A stretch of DNA of 64,000 nucleotides from Chitinivibrionales bacterium (lineage in GTDB: Bacteria; Fibrobacterota; Chitinivibrionia; Chitinivibrionales; JANQEN01), in assembly GCA_028278335.1 (NCBI GenBank), contig JANQEN010000063.1, forward strand, positions 1 to 64,000, given 5' to 3'. Position 1 is the first letter of the stretch, and every line of letters starts with the position of its first letter. The notes below the pieces were generated by a model. That model made no database searches. It worked only from the letters and a program-made list of their open reading frames with translations, and was not told the DNA's origin. Shown here one piece after another: positions 8,644 to 17,632 of the stretch. Both the position numbers and the translations under genes were made by a program.

Positions 8644-9456
8644 TTATTCGACTGGGATTTCTGGTTTATTTACTGCATATCCTTTAGGAGCCTCAAACAG
8701 GGTGGGAGCCAACTTTTTCTGCTGCACCTTGTTAAATGTTGTTTCTAACCGAGCTAGGCCCTCTTCATATTCAATTACCTTTACGGGAAATCCATCAATC
8801 TCTTTACTGTGAGTATAGGGGTTATCAAAGGAGTTGTACATGGGGCTATTTTGAAAGGTGGCAAAGAGGTCTTTAAGAAAATCACTCATCATAACAAATG
8901 CCTCAAGGAGTTTTTTGCTATGTTTGAGATTGTTCCATTTTGTCACCCATAATGCACGGACCTTTTTATTATTGAGCATTACCTCATATAATTCACAGTT
9001 GTAAGGGCCAATCTTCGCGGTTTTACCGACCTTTACAACAGAGTAGCTAGCTTTTGAAGCCTGACCCAAGGCGAGCATTTGCTGGTTCATCATCCCCTCC
9101 ATCATGGCCCGCTGTTCTGGAGGCATTTGTGCCAGTTGTGCTTCCATTTGTTTCATTGCCTTTTGCATAGTTTGACCCATCTTATCCATTGTGGCTTTAT
9201 CAATTTCAGTACACTCTTTTTTTATATCATCCACAGCAAGGATCAACTCTTTATCGCCTCTAAATATGGTATAAGCTTTTTGTTCACTTTGTAACATTTT
9301 CATGGCAATTTTCTTGCCACTAATAAACATCTCCCCAGTAGTAGGAGCTGCCTTTTTGTCAGCTAGGTCCTTGCTGGTAAAGGATAATACTAAATCATTG
9401 GAAAAAATGGAAATGGACAGCAAAAGTACATTAATACATATAACAAAGGACTTCAT
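8644..9456 (-). CDS. DUF4412-like secreted protein
   Basis: The 270-residue protein has a signal peptide (cleavage near IFSND). A beta-rich region follows that resembles DUF4412: GEMFISGKKIAMKM, then a segment reading out a redox or metal-like state variable (TIFRGDKELILAVDD). The central part is a Met/Gln-rich helix (residues ~90-130: MEAQLAQMPPEQ, MMEGMMNQQ). The end is a YEVM..N.K..ALWV domain. Such proteins are periplasmic with unknown role. GGGGAG precedes the ATG. It converges on the TPR gene, with its stop codon a few bases beyond that gene's stop. Confidence 0.75.
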   Translation of the reverse strand: MKSFVICINVLLLSISIFSNDLVLSFTSKDLADKKAAPTTGEMFISGKKIAMKMLQSEQKAYTIFRGDKELILAVDDIKKECTEIDKATMDKMGQTMQKAMKQMEAQLAQMPPEQRAMMEGMMNQQMLALGQASKASYSVVKVGKTAKIGPYNCELYEVMLNNKKVRALWVTKWNNLKHSKKLLEAFVMMSDFLKDLFATFQNSPMYNSFDNPYTHSKEIDGFPVKVIEYEEGLARLETTFNKVQQKKLAPTLFEAPKGYAVNKPEIPVE

Positions 9457-9822
9457 GCATTACTCCCCTATTGTTTTTTAGAATTACATTTATTTAAAAA
9501 TAATTATTACTCGGAAATAAGCAATTTTTTATGTATTCTCCTTTAGTTCAAAATTTATTACTACCATAAGGCATACCCATATGAAACTTACTTTTCAATG
9601 TATAATTTTACCCTTCCTTACCTCATAGTAACATTGGTAATTGCCATTTGTCTTTTATTTATTCTATTTATTTACACAAATGGACAGATTTAGGCCTAAC
9701 AACAGGAATAAAACTCTCAAACATATGGAAAGCATAGGCTATTTTGGCACACAAATTGATCCTAATTATTAATGAAGGGATAGGATAAAATATGTTTAAA
9801 GTCAAATACAAAGGAGGCTCCC
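9457..9822. other. Intergenic region, nothing recognised
   Basis: This AT-rich region of 366 bp separates two divergent genes and must contain promoters for both. I see no clear operator, RNA element or small gene. Confidence 0.4.
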
Positions 9823-10566
9823 ATGAAAAAGCTATCAGCAATTTTCGTTTGGGTAATTCTGCTTGCCTCATACGTGCTGGTCCAAGCAGATGATTTTGAA
9901 GCAGTAAGAAAGATGCTCTCACTCAATAACCTCAATTGGGAAATTAATGAGAGAGTCACCACAAAGAACGGTCGAATAACTCGATTAGACTTAAATAACC
10001 AGGAAGTTGGAAAAGAAGGTATTACATTTCTACCTTCCCAGATAGGAACGTTAACAGAGCTAGAGGTGCTCACCATTAATGACAATGATTTATCAGATCT
10101 ACCCAATGAACTTTTTGGCTTAGAAAAGTTAAAAACCTTAGAAGTCCAAAACAATGATATCACAAAACTTAGTAAAAGGGTTGGAAATCTTTCAGACCTC
10201 CTAGTGCTTGATTTAAGGAATAATGAGCTACGGGTTTTACCAGAACAAATCTCAAAACTAAGAAAACTTGAAATACTTCAGTTGTGGGGAAATGATCTGG
10301 AATATCTTCCAAAATCTGTAGCAAAGCTCTCATCCCTTAAAGAACTCTATTTACGGGGAAATAAATTGCTTAACCTTCCCTCAGGAATTACAAAATTGAG
10401 ATTGACCTACCTCGATATCCTTGACAATTACATTTGTGAGGTCGATAAAAAGGTAGATTCCTGGATAAAAAGATACGATCCCAAATATAAGGATTTACAA
10501 CTTTGCATTATTTATTACAAACAGAGAAATAGATTAGATGAATATTACAATGGATTTAAATGGTAG
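9823..10566 (+). CDS. Secreted leucine-rich-repeat protein
   Basis: The 247-residue protein has a signal peptide ending near VQADD. An N-terminal cap region is followed by about six LRRs of ~23 residues with the bacterial pattern LP..I..L..L..L.L..N.L. Examples are LPNELFGLEKLKTLEVQNND and LPKSVAKLSSLKELYLRGN. A C-terminal cap holds Cys residues. Such domains bind proteins or glycans outside the cytoplasm; the ligand is unknown. AAAGGAGG precedes the ATG. It is transcribed alone, with a terminator following. Confidence 0.88.
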   Translation: MKKLSAIFVWVILLASYVLVQADDFEAVRKMLSLNNLNWEINERVTTKNGRITRLDLNNQEVGKEGITFLPSQIGTLTELEVLTINDNDLSDLPNELFGLEKLKTLEVQNNDITKLSKRVGNLSDLLVLDLRNNELRVLPEQISKLRKLEILQLWGNDLEYLPKSVAKLSSLKELYLRGNKLLNLPSGITKLRLTYLDILDNYICEVDKKVDSWIKRYDPKYKDLQLCIIYYKQRNRLDEYYNGFKW

Positions 10567-10580
10567 ATCTTTAAAAAGAT

Positions 10581-10630
10581 AGAGACAATCACAAATATAA
10601 GGGGAGGAGGAAGGGTGATTGTCTCTTTTT
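10581..10630 (+). terminator. Terminator with purine-rich loop after the LRR gene
   Basis: AGAGACAATCAC pairs perfectly with GTGATTGTCTCT over 12 bp and is followed by a T run. The 22-nt loop contains AGGGGAGGAGGAAGG, a Shine-Dalgarno-like purine tract. It acts as a terminator for the LRR gene; the loop could bind something, but that is speculative. Confidence 0.85.
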
Positions 10631-11068
10631 ACAACAACCATCTTGTCTAACATATTGATTCATACAGTAAACAAGATTTTTTATAAAATTGAAATTTATT
10701 TGTGAAGCTATCAAACCACACCTTTATTAACATCGTATTATATTCATTATAACTATTAGCACAGTGGTTATTATTTGTTCTTAAATCTTTTGAGACGTTT
10801 TTTAGTCGGCCACAATCTAATATAGCTTAATTTTATTTATTTGTGGTAATCATTTTTATTATACACAGTTTTTCAGGAGAATCTATGTTTTTATTTTGCG
10901 TTAACCTGAATCTATATTATTTATATACTGTTTCTCAAAAGTTTTGTCCCATGATTTTTGACAAAACTCTTATAGAAACAGTTATACCGCAACACAACAT
11001 AGGACAAGATTGTTGAGAAGCGGAACAATTATAATAATGGAAGTATTCCTTAACACTGAGGGATCAAC
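10631..11068. other. Intergenic region with a long inverted repeat before deformylase
   Basis: The stretch is AT-rich without a gene. At 10928-10981 the arms CTGTTTCT...AGAAACAG and AGTTTTGTC...GACAAAACT form a long imperfect hairpin with an A/T-rich loop. It lies about 90 bp upstream of the deformylase start. It lacks a T tract, so it may be a small palindromic repeat or a regulatory hairpin. Confidence 0.5.
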
Positions 11069-11581
11069 ATGGCAATCAGAGATATTCTCAAATTGGGAAA
11101 CCCAAATTTGTATACCATGTGTGAGCATGTTCATCTTCATGATATGAATGAAATTAATGCAATTGTCACAAACCTTAAGGATACTCTTTTAGATTTTCAG
11201 AATCGTTTTAATCGAGGGCGAGCTATTGCAGCACCTCAGGTTGGAGCATTTAAACGCATTATTTTCATGCACATAGACAAACCTGTTGTTTTTCTCAATC
11301 CCATTATCGACCTAAAAAGTAAAGAACTCATGGAGATATGGGATGATTGCCTAAGTTTTCCTGATTTACTTGTTAAAGTTCAGCGCCATTGGGAATGCAG
11401 AATCCGCTATTTTGATATGGATTTTAAAGAGCAGGAGATGGATTTGGTTGGTGACCTTTCTGAACTGCTCCAACATGAGTATGATCATTTAGACGGTATT
11501 CTTGCTGTATCCCGTGCCATTGACAATAAATCCTTCGCCCTACGATCTGAAATCGATCATATCCCAGAACAATCAAATTAA
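11069..11581 (+). CDS. def: Peptide deformylase (divergent)
   Basis: The enzyme removes the N-formyl group from nascent proteins, using a metal held by one Cys and two His. All three family motifs are present in altered form. Motif 1 reads GRAIAAPQ with Gln57 (usual GxGxAAPQ). Motif 2 reads DDCLS with Cys94 (usual EGCLS). Motif 3 is the intact QHEYDHLDG with His136, Glu137 and His140. The 170-residue length fits. The altered motifs make a non-housekeeping paralog or a type III-like deformylase possible. It is followed 20 bp later by a PLP decarboxylase and may be co-transcribed with it. GAGGG precedes the ATG. Confidence 0.88.
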   Translation: MAIRDILKLGNPNLYTMCEHVHLHDMNEINAIVTNLKDTLLDFQNRFNRGRAIAAPQVGAFKRIIFMHIDKPVVFLNPIIDLKSKELMEIWDDCLSFPDLLVKVQRHWECRIRYFDMDFKEQEMDLVGDLSELLQHEYDHLDGILAVSRAIDNKSFALRSEIDHIPEQSN

Positions 11582-11601
11582 CCCTCAATCAGTTTCATTA
11601 C

Positions 11602-13035
11602 ATGAAAGAATCACATTCATTTCACATGACCCCTGAAGAGTTTCGGTATCATGGGAAAAAGGTTATTGATTGGATTGCTGATTATTACGAGAAGATTGAG
11701 TCTTTCCCTGTACTCTCCCCTGTCGAGCCCGGCGAAATTCGGTCTCAACTTCCCAATGACCCTCCATTAAAAGGTGAAGAATTTTCCTCTATTCTTAAGG
11801 ATATGGAATCGGTAATTCTCCCTGGGGTTACCCATTGGCAATCACCTAACTTCTTTGCCTTTTTTCCTGCAAATGCCTCCGGCCCATCGATTCTTGGTGA
11901 TCTTCTTTCATCAGGACTTGGTGTGCAGGGAATGATTTGGGCTACAAGCCCTGCCTGTACAGAAGTTGAAACCCATGTGCTCGACTGGCTTGTTGAAATA
12001 ATGGCATTGCCAAGAGCCTTTAAATCAGAAAGCACCGGTGGTGGTGTTATTCAAGATACTGCCTCAAGTGCTGCTCTCAGTGCTATTCTTTCTGCTCGAG
12101 AAAAAATAGCCGGTTTTTCTGCTAACAAGTCAGGTGTTGTAGATAAACTTGTTGCTTACACCTCAAGTCAAACCCACTCATCCGTGGAAAAGGGTGTGAA
12201 AATTGCCGGTATTGGAGCTGATAATCTGCGAGCAATTTCCGTTGATAGCACTTTTGCCATGGATCCGCAAGCACTCAAGCAGCAAATAAAAAAAGATAAG
12301 GAAGATGGAACAACACCCTTCTTTGTCTGCGCAACTATTGGAACCACCTCATCCAATGCAATAGATCCAATCAAAAAAATTGGGGAAATATGTAAAGAGG
12401 AGGGACTTTGGCTTCATGTAGATGCGGCCATGTCTGGAACTGCTGCTCTTTGTCCTGAATTTCAACATTTACATGAGGGACTTCATTTAGCTGACTCTTA
12501 CTGTTTTAACCCACATAAATGGATGTTTACCAACTTTGATTGCAACTGTTTTTTTGTGGCTGATCGATCAATTCTAATCAAAACAATGAGTATTCTTCCA
12601 GAATACCTAAAGAATAAAGCAACTGAGTCTGGAGCGGTTATTGACTATCGTGATTGGCATGTACCGCTGGGAAGGCGTTTTAGAGCCTTAAAGCTTTGGT
12701 TTGTACTGCGATATTATGGTGTTGAGGGACTTCAATATCATATCCGGGAGCATGTCAGATTGGCACAGGAGTTTGCCTCATGGATTGAAGGGAGCAATGA
12801 ATTTGAACTGGTAGTGAGGCCACCCTTAAACCTAATCTGCTTTCGTCATATAGCAGGAGATGAATTCAATAGGAAGCTAATGGAGTCCCTTAATTCGAGT
12901 GGAAAACTCTACCTGACACACACCATGCTTAATGATATATTTGTCCTTCGTTTTAGTATCGGTCAAACCAATACGGAAAAGAAACATGTTGAAAGGGCTT
13001 GGGAGTTGATTAAAACCACAGCTAAAAAGTTATAG
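11602..13035 (+). CDS. PLP-dependent group II decarboxylase (aromatic-L-amino-acid type)
   Basis: The 477-residue protein follows the aromatic-amino-acid decarboxylase family along its full length. The N-terminus has the typical HGKKVIDWIADYY, the PNFFAFFPAN segment and the TSPACTEVE active-site region. The PLP lysine is Lys306 in NPHKW, preceded by HVDAAMSG with the conserved Asp. The enzyme would decarboxylate an aromatic amino acid such as Trp, Tyr, Phe or DOPA to its amine; substrate cannot be read from the sequence. It follows deformylase by 20 bp. A shared bidirectional terminator separates it from the convergent gene at 13113. Confidence 0.92.
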   Translation: MKESHSFHMTPEEFRYHGKKVIDWIADYYEKIESFPVLSPVEPGEIRSQLPNDPPLKGEEFSSILKDMESVILPGVTHWQSPNFFAFFPANASGPSILGDLLSSGLGVQGMIWATSPACTEVETHVLDWLVEIMALPRAFKSESTGGGVIQDTASSAALSAILSAREKIAGFSANKSGVVDKLVAYTSSQTHSSVEKGVKIAGIGADNLRAISVDSTFAMDPQALKQQIKKDKEDGTTPFFVCATIGTTSSNAIDPIKKIGEICKEEGLWLHVDAAMSGTAALCPEFQHLHEGLHLADSYCFNPHKWMFTNFDCNCFFVADRSILIKTMSILPEYLKNKATESGAVIDYRDWHVPLGRRFRALKLWFVLRYYGVEGLQYHIREHVRLAQEFASWIEGSNEFELVVRPPLNLICFRHIAGDEFNRKLMESLNSSGKLYLTHTMLNDIFVLRFSIGQTNTEKKHVERAWELIKTTAKKL

Positions 13036-13065
13036 AATATATGAACAAAATCTATAGACCCATTA

Positions 13066-13102
13066 AAAAAAGGGCATAACTCATTCAGCCATGCCCTTTT
13101 TT
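13066..13102. terminator. Bidirectional terminator
   Basis: AGGGCAT pairs with ATGCCCT; six T follow on the plus strand and an A run precedes on the other side. It serves the decarboxylase (plus) and the gene at 13113 (minus). Confidence 0.85.
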
Positions 13103-13112
13103 AGGTTAATAT

Positions 13113-13952
13113 CTACTTCAAAAGTGAAACTGGTCTGACTGAACCAATTTGTTTCGAATCAGTTAAATTATATACTTTAAATAGGTAAACCCCTGATGAA
13201 GAGCCACGTGTGCCAATTTCACTGGAAGGTAGTGAGAGTTTTTGAGTAGTAATAGATTCAGCTGTCCAAACCTTTTTGCCCTTTAAATCGAAAACATCAA
13301 CACCAAAAGGTACCTGCTTTTGTAATGTAAGAGTCACAAGGCCATAAGAAATCTCTGCATACCATGCGCTTTGTTTGTGTTTGACCTGTGGTACGGCAAT
13401 AGCAGTATTAGGATCGTAGGATGCCTTAAAGCCGGAAAAACAGGTGTCAGAGATGGTGTCGCCGAGGACCTCCTTTTTCTCGTCGTCAATTACTATGGTA
13501 CCCTTGGAATATCGACCTATGTACACCTCATTAGGATCATGAATCTTCCAATAATATTCACTTTCTGCCATCTCCACACAAAATTCATAGGTTCCATTAG
13601 GCACTGCAACACCATTAGTATCCTTGCAATCCCAGACGACCTTTAATGCCTTTGTGTGATCAGCTAACGTAGCTCCAGTTTCTCCATCATACTCACCGTC
13701 AATTAAGAGGCCAGTGACTGTACGCCAATTCATTAGACAAAAGTTATAGCCATAACTCCAGAGTCCCAATGTTTTTACGTATTTATTCCCCGGTTGTTGA
13801 ATCCAAATACTGGCAGTATGACGAGGAGCTGTTATTCCTCCATAGCTTTTAGTTTTAACAGTTACTTCCATCTTCTTACTGAAACTTAGGGTAAATAGTA
13901 AGAGTAGTGCAATGCAACATGCCCTGTTGCGTCTCATCTTTTTTTGTAGCAT
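13113..13952 (-). CDS. DUF2271-like secreted protein with C-terminal sorting domain
   Basis: The 279-residue protein has a signal peptide (cleavage near SFSKK). A domain at about residues 28-170 then reads TASIWIQ.PGNKYVKTL, DGETGAT and an H.....VWDCKD segment. That matches the beta-sandwich of DUF2271/FlgD-Ig-like predicted periplasmic proteins. The last ~75 residues resemble a type IX-style C-terminal domain, ending in GVYLFKVYN and a final strand. GAGG lies upstream of the ATG. It is last in a row of three minus-strand secreted-protein genes (16138 to 13113). DUF2271 proteins often occur with flavin-dependent or thiol redox proteins, which fits the deiodinase-like neighbour; that link is inference. 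Confidence 0.78.
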   Translation of the reverse strand: MLQKKMRRNRACCIALLLLFTLSFSKKMEVTVKTKSYGGITAPRHTASIWIQQPGNKYVKTLGLWSYGYNFCLMNWRTVTGLLIDGEYDGETGATLADHTKALKVVWDCKDTNGVAVPNGTYEFCVEMAESEYYWKIHDPNEVYIGRYSKGTIVIDDEKKEVLGDTISDTCFSGFKASYDPNTAIAVPQVKHKQSAWYAEISYGLVTLTLQKQVPFGVDVFDLKGKKVWTAESITTQKLSLPSSEIGTRGSSSGVYLFKVYNLTDSKQIGSVRPVSLLK

Positions 13953-13986
13953 TAATCACCTCGTAGTTTAACTGAAAAAGTGCATT

Positions 13987-15021
13987 TTATCTATTGTAAA
14001 GTATAGGAATTGTTGTTGTCTCTTTATCGAATGTAATTGTTAACAGGTACATACCATCACCAAGATTTTTAGGTAATGTGTATTGATAATCTCCTGTTTT
14101 CATTTTGTTATTTCTTAAAGTGAAGACCTTTTTACCAAGAAGAGTGTACATATGTGTAGCAAACTGACCATTTTTATGTAATGTGTAGTGCAATTTTCCA
14201 TGCTGTAATAGTCTTGAGTCGCAGGAAAATCCATGGATAGACCTATTTTTTCTCAATGGTCTACCAATGTTATTTGACCCAGAAAGAAGATATTTCATGT
14301 ATATTTTCATTAGTTTATTTCGTTTATTTTCATCCCTCAGAGCACCAAATAAGACACTTGAATGAATGGTGCGATATCGTTCATCCACTCCTTCGTAGGA
14401 AGAGGTTCGCCCTTTATCTTTTTCACATTTAAAAAGCAACCTAGCCTTTCCCCCATCAATCTCACTTATCCAATAATTAGTAAGACATTCTGGCAAATAC
14501 TCCATAGTAACATTTGACACGATAGTATTGGCTTGGCCCTTCAAGGTATTCAAATTTGTAGTAGTATCTACACCGGGTCCAACATATGTACAACCAAGCT
14601 TATTAAAAAGGTCATTATCGGAATTGTTGTAGGCGTATGCTGTGCCTTCCAAATAGAGTCCCTTACCGTGTCTTAAAAATGAAATGAGTTTTTCCCGATC
14701 CACCGGATCTATAATTTGGTGATCCTCTCAACAGTGGTAAAAGCCTAAAGTGCCAATAATTACCTTGTAAGAACTGATCTCCTCTGGCAAAGTAATCCCA
14801 TAGTGGTAATCATAGGAATACCCATTGGCATCAAGGCTTTTTTTAATCCAATATGCACAATCAATTGTATCATCGATCTCAGGTTCATAGTATCGATCAT
14901 ATTCAAAGGGATCAAAGTGCCACAGAAGAATGTTATTTTTTCCAAAAGCCTGCGAGGGTATCATAATAGTACATGATAAATAAATAATCAGGCATTTGAA
15001 AAATTTATTCATTCTATTCAT
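13987..15021 (-). pseudogene. Secreted C-terminal-domain protein interrupted by one in-frame TGA
   Basis: Two pieces in the same frame, 14728-15021 and 13987-14727, join across a single TGA at 14728-14730 with no frameshift. Together they give 344 codons. The first has a signal peptide and a segment leading to VIIGTLGFYHC. The second continues EDHQI, then KLISFLRHGKGLYLEG, the pattern of a family common in secreted proteins of FCB bacteria (LG.Y...H.., then L..FL..GG.LY.EG). It ends in a sorting-type domain with a DGMYLLTI segment. The stop falls in a variable loop, so a nonsense mutation is the simplest reading. Selenocysteine is the alternative, since the neighbouring gene has a convincing Sec codon. 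A hairpin downstream of this UGA (GATCACC with GGTGGATC, one bulge) is not a good bacterial SECIS. Confidence 0.6.
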
Positions 15022-15169
15022 TCTTCCAAGTGTTTCATAGTAAAAAATAGAAAGAACTATCCCTTATACAAGGGATAATTCTTCTACTTTCCATAACAGA
15101 TGCATTGAATAGTGCCCAGGGCTGCACCTTTTCAGATTATCTGTTTGATTTCCTGTTCTAAGCCAGTAT

Positions 15170-16138
15170 CTATTGCTTTGCAGTCACCCGGATTTTGGAA
15201 CTAAAGGTTCCATTTCTTGTCCTTAAATGTGCCACATACACACCTGAAACAGATCGAGCAGCAAGAAGATGTTTACCTGGTCCTTGCCCATACCACGTGG
15301 CAACACGCTTTCCTAAGGTATTAAAGAGCTCCATGGAGTAGTGCGTCTCTTGAGGCAAAGTAACAGAGACAACTCCCCTATTATCAATGCGTAATATTTT
15401 ATCAGGTGTACTTGAAAAATCATTCACATTTATTATAGGTGTTGGCATATTTTCTGTAAGAATTTTATCCAATCCCTTATAGGTGGTATCTACCCAAATC
15501 TTTGCACCCTGAACAGTTCCACCCGGTCCAGGAGGCCAATGGGAAATATAGAGGAATTCACCATCCAAACCAACAACATACACTGAGGTATAACTGGCTT
15601 TAAATTTCTTTGAAACAATGCAGCCTGTATTCAATTTGGGGTTGGCACCATCAGGACCATCATCAACCAAAGCCGGTATTTTTATTTCTGGATAGGCTTT
15701 CATGTAACATTCATGATGTTCAATACGATGTTCCAAGCCATTCGGCTTTGTAAATGGTTGCTGGTACCACCAGTCCCCACTTACTTCTCTAAACCTATGA
15801 CTGTCATTATTTCGCGAAGGATGCGCCTCCCAATGATATACCTCATACATGGAAAACAGAGGGTGATCCTTAAACTTATTGTAAATCTTCATCTTTTTAG
15901 TGTTGACGCCTACAGCGTTGATCTCGTGACAGAAAGGCTGTCAAGTAATACTACCGAAAATCAAACACAACACCTTTTTTCCATAAATGGAATCAGTGGA
16001 AAAAGTTTTGTCCTTATATTGATACATGGTGAATTCCGGTGCCGGCGCATGCAGTGTAATGGCATTTTCTGCAAACAGTGGAGACAGGAATAATCCCACG
16101 ATCAATAGAGAGGATCTAAGCTTTTTTAAAGTAACCAT
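15170..16138 (-). CDS. Deiodinase-like thioredoxin-fold selenoprotein, secreted
   Basis: Reading through a TGA at 15941-15943 gives one 322-residue protein; stopping there would leave two fragments with no sense. AGGAGG precedes the ATG at 16138. A signal peptide ends near LFAEN. The fold then reads APAPEFTMYQ, VLCLIFGSIT, the UGA codon (residue 66), and QPFC. FGS-x-T-U-x-P-F is the active site of the iodothyronine-deiodinase/redoxin-like family, with Sec at exactly this position. Residues 104-108 read EAHPS, a second family signature. A hairpin with an apical UGUAG loop lies about 26 nt after the UGA, within the known range for bacterial SECIS elements. The last ~70 residues are a sorting-type domain (GVYVAHLRTRNG). 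Bacterial relatives are probably thiol- or selenol-dependent reductases; the true substrate is unknown. Confidence 0.85.
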
Positions 16139-16503
16139 GATACCTCCTGCTAGGGCAGAGCATTTAAGTATGTATTGTATGTTTTTAATTATTACTGAAA
16201 TTATATATCTATAAAATAGTACAATTTTTAATAAATGATGGATTTATTTATATTTTTTTGTACACTGAACTCTTTTATTATTATGGATATTACCCTTTAA
16301 TTTCGGAGAAATATCGTTTTTAGGGTTAATTTTTCATGTATTCTTTAGAATTGCTAATGATTTTTAATCTCACTGCCATCCCCTTAAATGAGCAAGTGCT
16401 TCAGCTCCGAAAAACCAACTTCCTACTTGATCAGCTTTATGCCTTTGACACAAGAGGCTCCAATATAGTACCATTTGTATAAATAAATCACTTAGACAAA
16501 GTA
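16139..16503. other. Intergenic region with a possible 41-codon ORF
   Basis: The region is AT-rich up to about 16350. From 16357 to 16482 an ATG opens a 41-residue frame (MIFNLTAIPL...), where base composition becomes more coding-like. It has no Shine-Dalgarno site. It could be a leader peptide or a gene remnant ahead of the methyltransferase at 16504. I do not count it as a gene. Confidence 0.3.
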
Positions 16504-17586
16504 ATGTTACGGGGTACCAACTGTATGCAGGATAAGACATTTACCATATTTCCAGGGAATAAACTCTATGAAATTTCAATGGAAATGGAATCCTTCACCT
16601 GGGGTGAAGAGCTAACGGTAGCTTCACGAAGCAAGCGCCCCTGGTATCATCCTGTGATTGCATCCTATGTCAATAGGACCATTTCCGGGAACGAGCAGAA
16701 GACTTGGCACACCTATATTAAAGAAAAGTATGACCATTTTGATCATGGTTGTTCTTTAGGAAGTGGCATTGGTTTTGAGGAGGAGAAGTTAATAAAATTA
16801 AACCTCTTTGATAAACTTGATTTATATGAACTTAGTGAAACCGCTATGAATAAATTTAAAAATCGAGTTCTGAGTCAAGATGATCTTAAAACCCAATTTA
16901 ACACCACTATTACAGACCTCAATTTTATTTCACTACCAGAAAATCAATATGATTTTATTCTCTGCAATACAATTCTCCATCATGTCATTAATTTGGAGCA
17001 TGTTTTAAATGAAGTAAATAAAGCACTCAAACCAAATGGGATTTTAGTCATAAATGACTATTGTGGAGAGGACCGGTTTTTCTGGACTGAAGAGAAACGA
17101 TCCTTTTTAAATGCAACCATATCGTTGATGAATTCTAAATATGGCACAATATTAAATCCTGTTGTAAAGCATCCTAATGCTGTTGTCTCTGCTGTCACTC
17201 CCTTTGAAGCCATTCGTTCAAGCAAGATTATCCCACTTGTAAAAACTCTCTTTAACGAGACAACCATTATGCAAAGGCAACTCTTTAGTGCTCTCTTTCC
17301 AATTTTTGGGTGTAGAAACTTTTCTGACTGGGATGCCCCTGCAACAACATTGATTTTTCAACACTTTGTACTTTTAGACCAAGTTATTTCTGCAACACAA
17401 CTTCTTAAACCTTGCCACTTTTTTGGCATATTTGAAAAATCAAATCTATGTCTCAAAGATATTTCACCCTGGGATGAACAAAGAATAAAGGATGAATTTT
17501 TACCCTTTATTGAGTATTACAAAGAATACGGCAAAAAGATGAATTTGAAAACACCTGAGGAAAAAGGCCATCAATCAAAAAAATAA
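16504..17586 (+). CDS. Class I SAM-dependent methyltransferase
   Basis: The core domain lies at about residues 70-190. The SAM-binding loop is HGCSLGSGIGFEEE, an acidic residue ends the second strand (DLYELSE), and NTILHHV is motif post-I/IV of methyltransferase type 11/12 enzymes. KPNGILVINDY is the motif after it. The 360-residue length means a long C-terminal extension that I do not recognise; it may bind substrate. No signal peptide. The ATG at 16504 has no good ribosome-binding site; one at 16525 is a possible alternative. Substrate unknown; small-molecule or sugar methylation is most typical. Confidence 0.85.
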   Translation: MLRGTNCMQDKTFTIFPGNKLYEISMEMESFTWGEELTVASRSKRPWYHPVIASYVNRTISGNEQKTWHTYIKEKYDHFDHGCSLGSGIGFEEEKLIKLNLFDKLDLYELSETAMNKFKNRVLSQDDLKTQFNTTITDLNFISLPENQYDFILCNTILHHVINLEHVLNEVNKALKPNGILVINDYCGEDRFFWTEEKRSFLNATISLMNSKYGTILNPVVKHPNAVVSAVTPFEAIRSSKIIPLVKTLFNETTIMQRQLFSALFPIFGCRNFSDWDAPATTLIFQHFVLLDQVISATQLLKPCHFFGIFEKSNLCLKDISPWDEQRIKDEFLPFIEYYKEYGKKMNLKTPEEKGHQSKK

Positions 17587-17590
17587 AGAG

Positions 17591-17617
17591 AGTGTCAGCA
17601 AATATCCTCAGCTGACA
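17591..17617. terminator. Hairpin between methyltransferase and RND pump
   Basis: GTGTCAGC pairs with GCTGACAC across an 11-nt loop, between convergent genes. On the minus strand it is followed by a T-rich stretch, so it can end the efflux cluster. On the plus strand the T tract is weak. Confidence 0.6.
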
Positions 17618-17632
17618 CCCGAGTAATCTCAC

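Noticed and set aside
15170-16138. Two separate genes or a pseudogene
   Set aside because: The stop is a single in-frame UGA exactly at the Sec position of a deiodinase-type active site, and conserved motifs lie on both sides, so one selenoprotein gene is the better reading.
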